Positions 7,340 to 14,091 of a stretch of DNA of 21,527 nucleotides are shown one piece after another; positions within the stretch are counted from its first letter, which is position 1, and every line of letters begins with the position of its first letter. The DNA comes from JAZOXB01 sp040096185 (GTDB lineage Bacteria; Bacillota; Clostridia; Oscillospirales; Oscillospiraceae), in assembly GCF_040096185.1 (NCBI RefSeq), contig NZ_JBBMFF010000271.1:1-21527 (forward strand). Direction: 5' to 3'. The notes under the pieces were generated by a model. That model saw only the letters and a program-made list of their open reading frames with translations. It was not told the origin of the DNA and did not search any database. A program made the position numbers and the translations under genes.

Positions 7340-7747
7340 ATGACCGTAGATCTGACCTCTGCAGAGTTCCGCCAGCTTCTGGACATGGTCTATATCGGCA
7401 ACTGGGTGCTGAACTCCGCCCGCGGAGACGACCGCATCACGGAGTACGACCGGATCGAAAGCAAAATTTTCGGCCTGTGCAGCGGTACGCCGCTGTCCGC
7501 GCTCGTGGAAAAGCGGCTCGGCATCTCGTTCCCGTCGCGGGCCTTTGAGGACGGCGGCATCCACGAGGCCATTGCATACTATGAAGACGCCGTATTTTTT
7601 GACATCCTCGCAGAGGAGCTGGCACGCCGCGATCTCGGCTATCCGGATTCCGGCATGTATAACGAGCTGAACGAACGGATGCAGAAATATCTGGCCGAAT
7701 TCGACGCCAACGGCGTGGAAAACGTCACGGTCGACGGGATCGACTGA
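7340..7747 (+). CDS. Hypothetical protein, 135 aa
   Basis: I do not recognise the family. The protein is acidic, soluble and probably mainly helical. Its N-terminal part (LTSAEFRQLLDMVYIGNWVLN) looks amphipathic, and the C-terminal part is rich in Glu, Asp and Tyr with a likely helix ending near residue 120. There is no signal peptide, membrane segment or Cys motif. The gene is well supported: a TATAAT box, GGTGAGG 5 bases before ATG 7340, and a strong terminator directly after it. It is monocistronic and divergent from ddl. Confidence 0.8.
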   Translation: MTVDLTSAEFRQLLDMVYIGNWVLNSARGDDRITEYDRIESKIFGLCSGTPLSALVEKRLGISFPSRAFEDGGIHEAIAYYEDAVFFDILAEELARRDLGYPDSGMYNELNERMQKYLAEFDANGVENVTVDGID

Positions 7748-7759
7748 ATACGGGACTGG

Positions 7760-7789
7760 AAAAAGGATCGCCCTGCGGCGGTCCTTTTT
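7760..7789 (+). terminator. Terminator of the 135-aa hypothetical gene
   Basis: AAAAAGGATCGCC (7760-7772) pairs with GGCGGTCCTTTTT (7777-7789) around a 4-nt loop, with one T-G pair. The T-run closes the stem. Confidence 0.88.
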
Positions 7790-7847
7790 ATCGTTTGGGA
7801 CGCGTTTCCGCACCGCACTCCCCCGACCGCATAGGCCTCCGGATTTA

Positions 7848-7940
7848 TCATTGCGAGGGGCCTGCGAATTCGCCGAGGCTTGCCTGTGATTCATCCGGAT
7901 ACTGCGAGATTGCCACGGGCGCAAGCGCCCTCGCAATGAC
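7848..7940. repeat. Dispersed palindromic intergenic repeat, copy 1
   Basis: TCATTGCGAGGG (7848-7859) and CCCTCGCAATGA (7928-7939) are perfect inverted ends. Inside, TACTGCGAGATTGCCACG recurs at 21396-21413, and a GGGCGC/GCGCCC hairpin lies at 7917-7930. Both copies end in CTCGCAATGACA. This resembles the widespread TCATTGCGAG-type intergenic repeats of several bacterial groups. Confidence 0.75.
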
Positions 7941-7962
7941 AATTCTGGAAGCCTTATACCGC

Positions 7963-7992
7963 AAAAAAGCTGCCCCGCCGGAGCGGGGCAGC
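7963..7992 (-). terminator. Terminator of the NCS2 permease gene
   Basis: On the minus strand a perfect 10-bp stem (7983-7992 with 7969-7978, 4-nt loop) is followed by six T residues (complement of 7963-7968). Confidence 0.88.
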
Positions 7993-8013
7993 CGGAACGC
8001 ATCTATCTGCCGT

Positions 8014-9435
8014 TTAGTGCGTGAGGAACAGCATCAGGAGGAACAGGATCGTGATGACCCAGGTACCGACCTTGACTTCGCGGATCTTGCCGGTGAAGAT
8101 ACGGATGAGCACATAGGAGATCAGGCCGAACGCGATGCCGTAGGAGATGTTGTAGGTGAAGGGCATCATCGCCATCGTGAGGAACGAGGGCAAAGCAACG
8201 GACGGATCCATCCAGTCGAGGTCCTTGACGCAGTTGATCATCAGAACGCCGACATAGATGAGGGCCGCAGCGGTGGCCGCCGTCGGGATGAGAGAGGCGA
8301 TGGGGCTGAGGAACATGGCGATGAAGAAGAGCGCAGCAGTCGCCATGGCCGCAAGGCCGGTTCTGCCGCCCTCTGCAACACCGGCGGAGGACTCGACGAA
8401 CGTCGTGACCGTGGAGGTGCCGCAGATCGCACCGGTGGTGGTGGCGATGGCGTCGGCCAGCATGGCCTTGTCCATGTTGGGGACCTCGCCGTTCGGCAGC
8501 AGCATGTTGCCGCGGGCGCAGGCGCCGTACAGCGTGCCGAGGGTATCGAACATATCGACCATGCAGAAGGCCAGGGACGTCGTGATGAAGACGACGACCA
8601 GGTCTGCCGTGCCATGGGCGCTGACATAGGCGCTGAAGTCGAAGCCTTCCGTGAAGACCTTGCCGAAGGCCATCTCGCCGAAATCGCGGAACGGGCCGAC
8701 GAAGTCGATCTTCAGCGTGGAGCTGAGGTCGCCATAGAAGCCGGGAACGGTCAGGCCGAGCACATAATACAGGGCTGCGCCGCCGAGGATGCCCCACAGG
8801 ACCGCGCCGCGCACGCCCTTCTTGGACAGGACGGCGATGAGCACGAGGGCCAGGACGGTGACGATCATGGGCATGACGGTCGCCCAGCTGACATTGGCAT
8901 TGTTGAACAGGTTGAAGGAGCCGAGGGTAACGCCGGTGCTGGCATCCTTCGCGACGAGGCCGACATTCTGCAGGCCGAGGAACGCGATGAACAGGCCAAT
9001 GCCTGCGGGGATGGCCTTGCGGACGGCGTCGGGGATGGCGGTGAAGATCTTCTTGCGCAGGCCGGTGATGGTCAGCAGAATGAAGATGAGGCCGTCAACG
9101 AGAACGAACACAAGGGCGTTGGCGTAGGTGAAGCCGAAGCCGACGCAGACGGTATAAACGAAGAAGGCGTTCAGGCCCATGCCGGAGGCCTGTGCGAGCG
9201 GCAGATTCGACAGCAGTCCGATGAGGACGGAGCCGATGACCGCCGAGATCGCGGTGGCAATGTAGATGGCGCCGTAGCTGACGCCGAGGACGTTCGTTCC
9301 GTCGCTGAACGGATTGGCGAACATGTTGGCGTTGACCATGAGGATGTAAGCCATGGCCATGAACGTGGTCAGACCTGCCAGGATCTCAGTTCTGACGGTG
9401 GTGCCGTGTTTTTTCAGTCCAAAAAACTTTTCCAT
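8014..9435 (-). CDS. NCS2 family purine permease (AzgA/PbuG-like)
   Basis: This 473-residue membrane protein belongs to the adenine/guanine/hypoxanthine branch of the NCS2 nucleobase:cation symporters. It opens with MEKFFGLKKHGTTVRTEILA, common in PbuG/AzgA-type proteins. QASGMGLNAFFVYTVCVGFG is the family signature, and DMFDTLGTLYG and STVTTFVESSAGVAEGGRTG are further conserved blocks around the substrate site. About 12-14 hydrophobic segments fit the fold. ATG 9435 is preceded by GGGAGG 5 bases upstream, and extension further upstream would run into the promoter. It is monocistronic. The exact purine (adenine, guanine or hypoxanthine) cannot be fixed from sequence. Confidence 0.93.
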   Translation of the reverse strand: MEKFFGLKKHGTTVRTEILAGLTTFMAMAYILMVNANMFANPFSDGTNVLGVSYGAIYIATAISAVIGSVLIGLLSNLPLAQASGMGLNAFFVYTVCVGFGFTYANALVFVLVDGLIFILLTITGLRKKIFTAIPDAVRKAIPAGIGLFIAFLGLQNVGLVAKDASTGVTLGSFNLFNNANVSWATVMPMIVTVLALVLIAVLSKKGVRGAVLWGILGGAALYYVLGLTVPGFYGDLSSTLKIDFVGPFRDFGEMAFGKVFTEGFDFSAYVSAHGTADLVVVFITTSLAFCMVDMFDTLGTLYGACARGNMLLPNGEVPNMDKAMLADAIATTTGAICGTSTVTTFVESSAGVAEGGRTGLAAMATAALFFIAMFLSPIASLIPTAATAAALIYVGVLMINCVKDLDWMDPSVALPSFLTMAMMPFTYNISYGIAFGLISYVLIRIFTGKIREVKVGTWVITILFLLMLFLTH

Positions 9436-9532
9436 AAGTACCTCCCGTTTGTTTTTGCCGGTTCTGCCGGGGCCGGCGGTTCCGTAAGAGACCTGCGCGG
9501 AGCGGCATCTCCCGCAGGCTCCCATTGCTGTT

Positions 9533-9561
9533 ATCATATCAGATTCTTTGCAGAAGTGCAA
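9533..9561 (-). promoter_or_regulatory. NCS2 permease promoter
   Basis: On the minus strand, TTGCAC (9556-9561), a 17-bp spacer and TATGAT (9533-9538) form a good promoter, giving a leader of about 90 nt. Confidence 0.65.
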
Positions 9562-9570
9562 CGGATTTTC

Positions 9571-9607
9571 CACAATTTGGTGTAGAAAAATACAGGTCCA
9601 AATTGTG
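9571..9607. repeat. Inverted repeat upstream of the permease promoter
   Basis: CACAATTTGG (9571-9580) and CCAAATTGTG (9598-9607) are exact complements. TGTA (9581-9584) and TACA (9591-9594) can extend the stem across a 3-nt bulge. It lies 10 bp upstream of the -35 box, so it could be an operator rather than an RNA hairpin. Confidence 0.7.
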
Positions 9608-9723
9608 CAGATTTCATAAAAAAGGTTTAAGCCCTAAATATAATTTTATAGCGTTCGCGAGTCCCCTGGTGATTTTAGAATATAAATCCTGTTATAAATT
9701 ATTTATCGACTTGTTTTTGTGCG

Positions 9724-9767
9724 AAAAGACACCCTTCCGGAAGAGAAGCCTCCTCCGGAAGGGTGTC
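9724..9767 (-). terminator. Terminator of the pepD-amidohydrolase-oxidoreductase operon
   Basis: GACACCCTTCCGGA (9728-9741) and TCCGGAAGGGTGTC (9754-9767) form a perfect 14-bp stem. On the minus strand it is followed by TTTT (complement of 9724-9727) and a further T-rich tract. Confidence 0.88.
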
Positions 9768-9778
9768 TGGCAGGATAG

Positions 9779-10738
9779 TTATGCAGTGCGGTGTGCCTGC
9801 TCCAGTACGGCGGCCACGCGCGCGGACTGCTCCGCCATGCGGTCGAAGAATGCCGTGTCGTGCTGCACAATGGCATCGCGGAAGCGGGCAAATTCATAGA
9901 CCATGCGGTTCTCGGCCTGCGGCAGCGCCACGTCGACCGGTTCGCCGTTCAGTTCGGCCGTGCAGCCGCCGAAGGCGTTGATGGGCCCGTCCTCCGCGAA
10001 CCAGCCGTTCTCACCCGTGATGCGGCAGCCGCTGCCGAGGTCGGCGTTTTTCGCCGTGAGGATCTCGCACGTCAGGGACGGATACGTCAGTGTCAGCCGC
10101 CCGGCCAGATCGATGCCGTTCGGGCCGAGCTCCGCCAGATACCGGACGTCCTGCGGCGCGCCGAACAGGTCGACGGCCATATGCACGCAGTAAACGCCCA
10201 TGTCGTTGAGCGCACCGGCCTGCATGGCAGGGTTGAAGATATTCGGGTTCTCGCCGCGCAGATAGGCATCGTAGCGCGAGGAATACTGCGCATAGGTGAT
10301 GTGCGCCTGCTCGATGCGCCCGAGCTTCGGCAGCAGCAGGCGGCAGGCCTCGTACTGCGGCATGAACAGCGTCGTGATGGCCTCAAAGAAGTACACGCCG
10401 TTTGCGCGCGCGGCGTCGATGAGCCGCTGCACGTCGCCGCGGGTCACGGCGGCGGGCTTTTCCACGATGACGTGCTTGCCGTGCTCCAGCGCGGCAAGGG
10501 CCTGCTCCGCGTGGAAGCGGTTCGGCGAGGCGATGTCGATGAGGTCAAGGTCGCTGCGCTCCAGCATGGCGGCATAGTCCGTGCAGTGCTCCGGCACGCC
10601 CATCTCCGCCGCGAAGGCGCGGCCCTGCTCCTCGGTGCGGGAATAGACCACACGGCACTCCATGCCGTCCGTCAGACGGATAGCCTCCTGAATGGTCCGC
10701 ATGATCGAGCTTGTCCCGACGGTACCCACTCGCAGCAT
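9779..10738 (-). CDS. Gfo/Idh/MocA family NAD(P)-dependent oxidoreductase
   Basis: The protein has 319 residues. The N-terminal Rossmann domain begins MLRVGTVGTSSIM, a GxxG-type dinucleotide site. DLIDIASPNRFHAEQALAAL and HVIVEKPAAV carry the conserved EKP, whose Lys is catalytic in this family. NDMGVYCVHMAVDLFG contains the DxGxYxxH motif of the C-terminal alpha/beta substrate domain. Members oxidise or reduce sugars, inositols and similar polyols, and the substrate here is unknown. ATG 10738 lies 1 base after the amidohydrolase stop and is preceded by AAGGAGAG. It is the last gene of the pepD operon and is followed by a strong terminator. Confidence 0.9.
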   Translation of the reverse strand: MLRVGTVGTSSIMRTIQEAIRLTDGMECRVVYSRTEEQGRAFAAEMGVPEHCTDYAAMLERSDLDLIDIASPNRFHAEQALAALEHGKHVIVEKPAAVTRGDVQRLIDAARANGVYFFEAITTLFMPQYEACRLLLPKLGRIEQAHITYAQYSSRYDAYLRGENPNIFNPAMQAGALNDMGVYCVHMAVDLFGAPQDVRYLAELGPNGIDLAGRLTLTYPSLTCEILTAKNADLGSGCRITGENGWFAEDGPINAFGGCTAELNGEPVDVALPQAENRMVYEFARFRDAIVQHDTAFFDRMAEQSARVAAVLEQAHRTA

Positions 10739-10739
10739 A

Positions 10740-11540
10740 TCAGTTCTCTCCTTCCAGCCCAAACAGGGCAGCAGCATTGTCATAGAGGATCTTCCGCTCC
10801 GTCTCCGGCGCAAGGCGCATGCCGCGCAGACGCGCCAGCTCGTGCTGCGGATCCCACATGGGGTAATCCGTGCCGAACAGCACACGGTCCGCACCGTAGG
10901 CGTCGATGAGCGCGCGCCCGGCGGCGACGTCCATGGCGAAGAACGACGACGAGCAGTCGACCCAGAGGTTTTCAAAGCGTCCGGCAAGCTGCCGCGCGGC
11001 CTCCTGCCAGATCGTGTAGCCGCCGAAATGCGCGCCGATGACCGTCAGGCGCGGGAAGCGCCGCAGGAGCGGGATAAGGCGGTTTGGGTTGGAGAAGTCA
11101 TAGCGGCTGTCTCCCGTGTGCAGGAGCAGGGGCAGCACGCCCTCGCACTGCTCCGCCAGCGCAAAGCAGCGCGGATCGTCCAGGCGGAAGCCCTGAATAT
11201 CCGGATGGAGCTTCACGCCGTGCAGGCCGAGGGCGCGCAGGTGGGCGATATCCTCCTCCAGCGTCGGCGAATCGGGGTGCAGCGCGCCGAAGCCGTACAG
11301 GCGGTCCGGGAACTGCGCGACCTCGCGGGCGATGAACTCGTTGATATGCTGCACCTGATCCGGCCGTGTCGCTACGGACTGCACAAGAAATTTGGTAATG
11401 CCGCCGCCGTGGGCGAACAGCGTCTGCACCGTGCCGTCGAGCGTCTCGCCGGTGTAGTTATAGAAGGCCGCCGTGGTCTGGGCGGCCTTGCGGGCGATCT
11501 TTGCCGGGTAAATGTGGCAGTGGGCGTCAAAAACCTTCAT
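10740..11540 (-). CDS. Amidohydrolase family protein (Amidohydro_2)
   Basis: This 266-residue TIM-barrel metal-dependent hydrolase starts MKVFDAHCHIYP, with the HxH metal ligands at the end of strand 1. GVKLHPDIQG, LLLHTGDSRY, VIGAHFGG and FGTDYPMWDP supply the further His ligands and the catalytic Asp, in the order seen in the Amidohydro_2 (ACMSD/resorcylate decarboxylase-like) group. It may act as a hydrolase or a decarboxylase. ATG 11540 overlaps the pepD stop as TGATG, which points to translational coupling, although the local Shine-Dalgarno (GGAG) is modest. It lies in an operon with pepD and a Gfo/Idh oxidoreductase. Confidence 0.88.
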   Translation of the reverse strand: MKVFDAHCHIYPAKIARKAAQTTAAFYNYTGETLDGTVQTLFAHGGGITKFLVQSVATRPDQVQHINEFIAREVAQFPDRLYGFGALHPDSPTLEEDIAHLRALGLHGVKLHPDIQGFRLDDPRCFALAEQCEGVLPLLLHTGDSRYDFSNPNRLIPLLRRFPRLTVIGAHFGGYTIWQEAARQLAGRFENLWVDCSSSFFAMDVAAGRALIDAYGADRVLFGTDYPMWDPQHELARLRGMRLAPETERKILYDNAAALFGLEGEN

Positions 11541-12946
11541 CACAGGCGCTCCAGCACCGCCACGAGATACTCCCACGTCCGCGCCGTCGAGGCGATGTCG
11601 AGCCTCTCGCGCGACGTGTGGATGTCATGCATCTGCGGGCCGAACGAGACGGCGTCCAGACCGGGCAGGCGGTCGGAGAAAATACCGCACTCCAGACCTG
11701 CATGGATAGCCTCCACGACCGGCTTGCGGCCGTACTGGGCCTCGAACACCTCGACCATGACCTCGCGCAGGCGGGAATCCTTCTGGTACTCCCATGCGGG
11801 GTACTCGCCGGATTCGCTGTAGCTGCCGCCGAAGCGGACCGCCAGCGCCTTGAGCTGATCGATGAGGCCGAACTTCTCGCGGTTCACGGAGCTGCGCACC
11901 GAGAACGTCAGGCGCACGGCATCGGCGTCCGTCGTCAGGATGCCAAGGTTCAGGGAGGTCTGCACCAGACCGGGGATGTCGCTGCTCATGGCCTGCACAC
12001 CGTTCGGCACGGCGTTCAGAAGGCCGAGCACGGCCTCGCTCTCGGCCAGCATCTCGCCCGCCTCGGCAGGCTCGCAGTAGAATTCCGCATGCTGCTCCGT
12101 CTCCGGCAGGGCGGCCTTGGCCGCATTCGCTGCAAACAGCGCGGCAAAATCATCCGCCTCGCTGACAACGACGGCCTCGGACGCACGCGGGATGGCATTG
12201 TCCTTGCTGCCGCCCGCGATGGAGCACAGCGTAACGGGCAGGCCCTGCAGCGCCGCCGCAAGGACCTTGTTGGCATTGGCGCGGCCCTTGTTGATCTCCA
12301 CGCCGCTGTGGCCGCCGGTCAGACCGCGCACACCGACACGCCATGCGTTCCCCTGCACAGGAACACGCTTGACGGGAACGGTCAGACAGGACGTCGCGCC
12401 TCCGGCGCAGCTGACGGTCAGGATGCCCTCGTCCTCGGAGTCGATGTTCAGCAGCACACGGCCCTGCAGGCCGCTCATATCAAGGGCTGCCGCGCCGAGC
12501 ATGCCGATCTCCTCGTCGACGGTAAACACCGCCTCGAGCGGCGGGTGCTTCAGCTCGCTTGAGTCCAGCACCGCCAGCGCATAGGCCACGGCGATGCCGT
12601 CGTCGCCGCCGAGCGTCGTGCCGTCGGCAAAAATATAGGTGTCGTCATGGCGCAGGCGCAGGCCGTCCTTCGAAAAATCGATGTCGCACTCCGCATTCTT
12701 CTCACAGACCATGTCGAGGTGGCCCTGCAGGATCACGGTGGGGTGGTCCTCATAGCCGGGGCTGGCCGGCTTGCGGATGATAACGTTGTTCGACGCATCC
12801 TGCTGCCAGCTCAGGCCGCGCTCCTGTGCAAAGCGGACGCAGTAGTCCGAGATCGCCTTCGTGTCGCGCGAGCCATGCGGGATGGCGCACAGCGTCTCAA
12901 AAAAGCCCAACGCAGCCGCAGGCTGAAGTCCTTCTAAAACACGCAT
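11540..12946 (-). CDS. pepD: Aminoacyl-histidine dipeptidase (Xaa-His dipeptidase)
   Basis: This 468-residue M20-family zinc peptidase cleaves dipeptides such as carnosine-type Xaa-His in the cytoplasm and is close to the length of E. coli PepD. LQGHLDMVCEK carries the first zinc His and Asp, LGGDDGIAVA the bridging Asp, FTVDEEIGMLGA the catalytic Glu and the next Glu ligand, and NIDSEDEG a further conserved acidic block. GLTGGHSGVEINKGRANANK marks the lid/dimerisation domain, and HAGLECGIFSDRLPG near the C-terminus holds the late conserved part. ATG 12946 is preceded by AAGGAGG 8 bases upstream. It is the first gene of a three-gene operon. Confidence 0.94.
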   Translation of the reverse strand: MRVLEGLQPAAALGFFETLCAIPHGSRDTKAISDYCVRFAQERGLSWQQDASNNVIIRKPASPGYEDHPTVILQGHLDMVCEKNAECDIDFSKDGLRLRHDDTYIFADGTTLGGDDGIAVAYALAVLDSSELKHPPLEAVFTVDEEIGMLGAAALDMSGLQGRVLLNIDSEDEGILTVSCAGGATSCLTVPVKRVPVQGNAWRVGVRGLTGGHSGVEINKGRANANKVLAAALQGLPVTLCSIAGGSKDNAIPRASEAVVVSEADDFAALFAANAAKAALPETEQHAEFYCEPAEAGEMLAESEAVLGLLNAVPNGVQAMSSDIPGLVQTSLNLGILTTDADAVRLTFSVRSSVNREKFGLIDQLKALAVRFGGSYSESGEYPAWEYQKDSRLREVMVEVFEAQYGRKPVVEAIHAGLECGIFSDRLPGLDAVSFGPQMHDIHTSRERLDIASTARTWEYLVAVLERL

Positions 12947-12969
12947 AACAATAGCCTCCTTTTTTGCTC

Positions 12970-12998
12970 ATCATAGCACATTTTTCGGATATTGTCCA
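12970..12998 (-). promoter_or_regulatory. pepD operon promoter
   Basis: On the minus strand, TGGACA (12993-12998), a 17-bp spacer and TATGAT (12970-12975) form a good promoter with a very short leader. Confidence 0.68.
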
Positions 12999-13026
12999 CG
13001 GGTCAGACACGCAGAATTTCGGTTTC

Positions 13027-13040
13027 GTTGGCATTCCAAC
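13027..13040. promoter_or_regulatory. Palindromic putative activator site
   Basis: GTTGG and CCAAC flank CATT, giving a 14-bp palindrome. Its centre lies about 40 bp upstream of the transcription start predicted from the -10 box at 13062-13067, the spacing used by class II CRP/FNR-type activators. The identity of the regulator is unknown. Confidence 0.4.
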
Positions 13041-13058
13041 AGACTTTCCGCCTGCATT

Positions 13059-13067
13059 TGTTAAAAT
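13059..13067 (+). promoter_or_regulatory. Extended -10 promoter of the zinc-ribbon/Fe-S operon
   Basis: TG (13059-13060), one base, then TAAAAT (13062-13067) form an extended -10 element. There is no good -35 box, in keeping with an activator-assisted promoter. Confidence 0.45.
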
Positions 13068-13090
13068 AGATGCGAACAGGAGGGAATGCC

Positions 13091-13384
13091 ATGATTCTGG
13101 AAGGATGTCAGGGAAAGCCCCGCACGCCCGAAATTTTGGAGAAGGTCTGCCCGCAGTGCGGCAGCGAGATTGAGCTGTTCACCTGCGACACGCAGGCCGT
13201 GTGCGAGCACTGCGGCTTTGTGGTCTATAACGACACGCTCAGCTGCGTGCAGTGGTGCAAATATGCCCGCCAGTGCGTGGGCGACGCAATGTATGAGCAG
13301 ATGATGGCCATTGCCGAACGGCAGAAAGCCAACCGAAAGTTACGCAAATCGGAGGATAACACCCATGATCAGACGGATCATTGA
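13091..13384 (+). CDS. Small Cys-rich zinc-ribbon protein
   Basis: This 97-residue protein has nine cysteines. Cys20/Cys23 (CPQC) and Cys38/Cys41 (CEHC) form a zinc-ribbon pair, and Cys52, Cys56 and Cys62 lie in SCVQWCKYARQCVG, which could hold another metal or an Fe-S cluster. The C-terminus is basic and probably helical. Similar proteins are found beside ferredoxin genes in Clostridia, and I do not know a demonstrated function. ATG 13091 has AGGAGGG 6 bases upstream. The end overlaps the next gene by 20 bp, so the two proteins are likely made together. Confidence 0.85.
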   Translation: MILEGCQGKPRTPEILEKVCPQCGSEIELFTCDTQAVCEHCGFVVYNDTLSCVQWCKYARQCVGDAMYEQMMAIAERQKANRKLRKSEDNTHDQTDH

Positions 13385-14045
13385 AATTGATGAAGAACGC
13401 TGCACCGGCTGCGGCCTGTGCGCGAAGGCCTGCCACGAGGGCGCCATCGCCATGGAAAACGGCAAGGCGAAGCTGGCCCGTGAGCATTTCTGCGACGGGC
13501 TCGGCGACTGCCTGCCCGCCTGCCCGGCCGATGCCATCCGCTTTGTGGAGCGCGAGGCCCCTGCCTATGACGAGGCCGCCGTGCAGGCCGCCAAGGCGGC
13601 GCAGTACCCGGCGGGCGGCTGCCCCGGCGCGCAGGCCATGCGCTTCACCCCGTCCGCCGCACCCGCGCAGGACGGCGCGGCGTCCGCCCTGCAGAACTGG
13701 CCGGTGCAGATCAGGCTGCTGAGCACCTCGGCCCCCTATCTGCAGGGCGCGGACCTTGTCATTGCCGCAGACTGCACGGCGTTTTCCTGCGCGCAGTTCC
13801 ACAGCCGCTATCTTGCCGGGCGCATCGCCATGATCGGCTGCCCGAAGCTCGACGCCGTGGACTACAGCGAAAAGCTCACGGAGCTGTTCCGCCGGAACGA
13901 CATCCGCTCCGTCCTCGTCGTGCGGATGCAGGTACCGTGCTGCGGCGGCCTGACCTACGCCGTGGAGACGGCGCTCGCCGCCTCCGGCCGGGATATCCCG
14001 CTGCGCGTCGTCATCCTGACGCCGAGCGGGGAAGAGGTAGCATAA
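13365..14045 (+). CDS. 4Fe-4S dicluster-type ferredoxin-domain protein
   Basis: The protein has 226 residues. The N-terminal ferredoxin domain has a classical CTGCGLCAKAC cluster motif (Cys13, 16, 19 and 23) and a second, variant set in FCDGLGDCLPACP (Cys43, 49 and 53) with non-standard spacing. A linker with GGCPG (Cys86) leads to a C-terminal domain with ADCTAFSC (Cys137 and 142), IGCPK (Cys159) and a CCGG motif (Cys192/193) reminiscent of heterodisulfide-reductase-type Cys-Cys-Gly motifs. It probably transfers electrons or binds additional clusters, and the partner enzyme is unknown. GGAGGA (13351-13356) supports ATG 13365. It follows the zinc-ribbon gene with overlap. Confidence 0.88.
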   Translation: MIRRIIEIDEERCTGCGLCAKACHEGAIAMENGKAKLAREHFCDGLGDCLPACPADAIRFVEREAPAYDEAAVQAAKAAQYPAGGCPGAQAMRFTPSAAPAQDGAASALQNWPVQIRLLSTSAPYLQGADLVIAADCTAFSCAQFHSRYLAGRIAMIGCPKLDAVDYSEKLTELFRRNDIRSVLVVRMQVPCCGGLTYAVETALAASGRDIPLRVVILTPSGEEVA

Positions 14046-14091
14046 AAATCGCCCTGAGAAGCATTTCTGCTTCTCAGGGCGTTGCTTTTTT
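14046..14091. terminator. Bidirectional terminator between convergent operons
   Basis: A perfect 14-bp stem (14050-14063 with 14068-14081) has a TTTC loop. A T-run follows at 14086-14091, and AAAAA precedes the stem, giving a T-run on the minus strand, so both the Fe-S operon and nagA can end here. Confidence 0.9.

Larger units (their letters stand above)
7790..8013. other. Non-coding region with repeat element and terminator
   Basis: This 224-bp gap has no convincing gene. It holds a repeat element with 12-bp inverted ends (7848-7939) and the permease terminator (7963-7992). The rest is unremarkable. Confidence 0.7.
9436..9778. other. Intergenic region upstream of the permease
   Basis: This 343-bp gap holds, from left to right, the permease leader with two GC-rich hairpins (9457-9477 and 9492-9518), its promoter (9533-9561), a large inverted repeat (9571-9607), an AT-rich stretch (about 9608-9720) unlike its GC-rich surroundings, and the terminator of the neighbouring operon (9724-9767). 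I looked for a purine riboswitch in the leader and could not find its conserved core. No gene is convincing here. Confidence 0.6.

Noticed and set aside
7795..9585. A 596-codon open frame on the plus strand
   Set aside because: It is the complement of the NCS2 permease and starts inside the intergenic repeat. Its composition is unlike a real protein.
9436..9720. Purine riboswitch upstream of the permease
   Set aside because: I could not find the conserved three-way junction core on either strand. The leader hairpins do not match it.
9525..9899. Plus-strand frame across the AT-rich island
   Set aside because: No ribosome binding site or recognisable domain, and its end runs antisense through the oxidoreductase gene.
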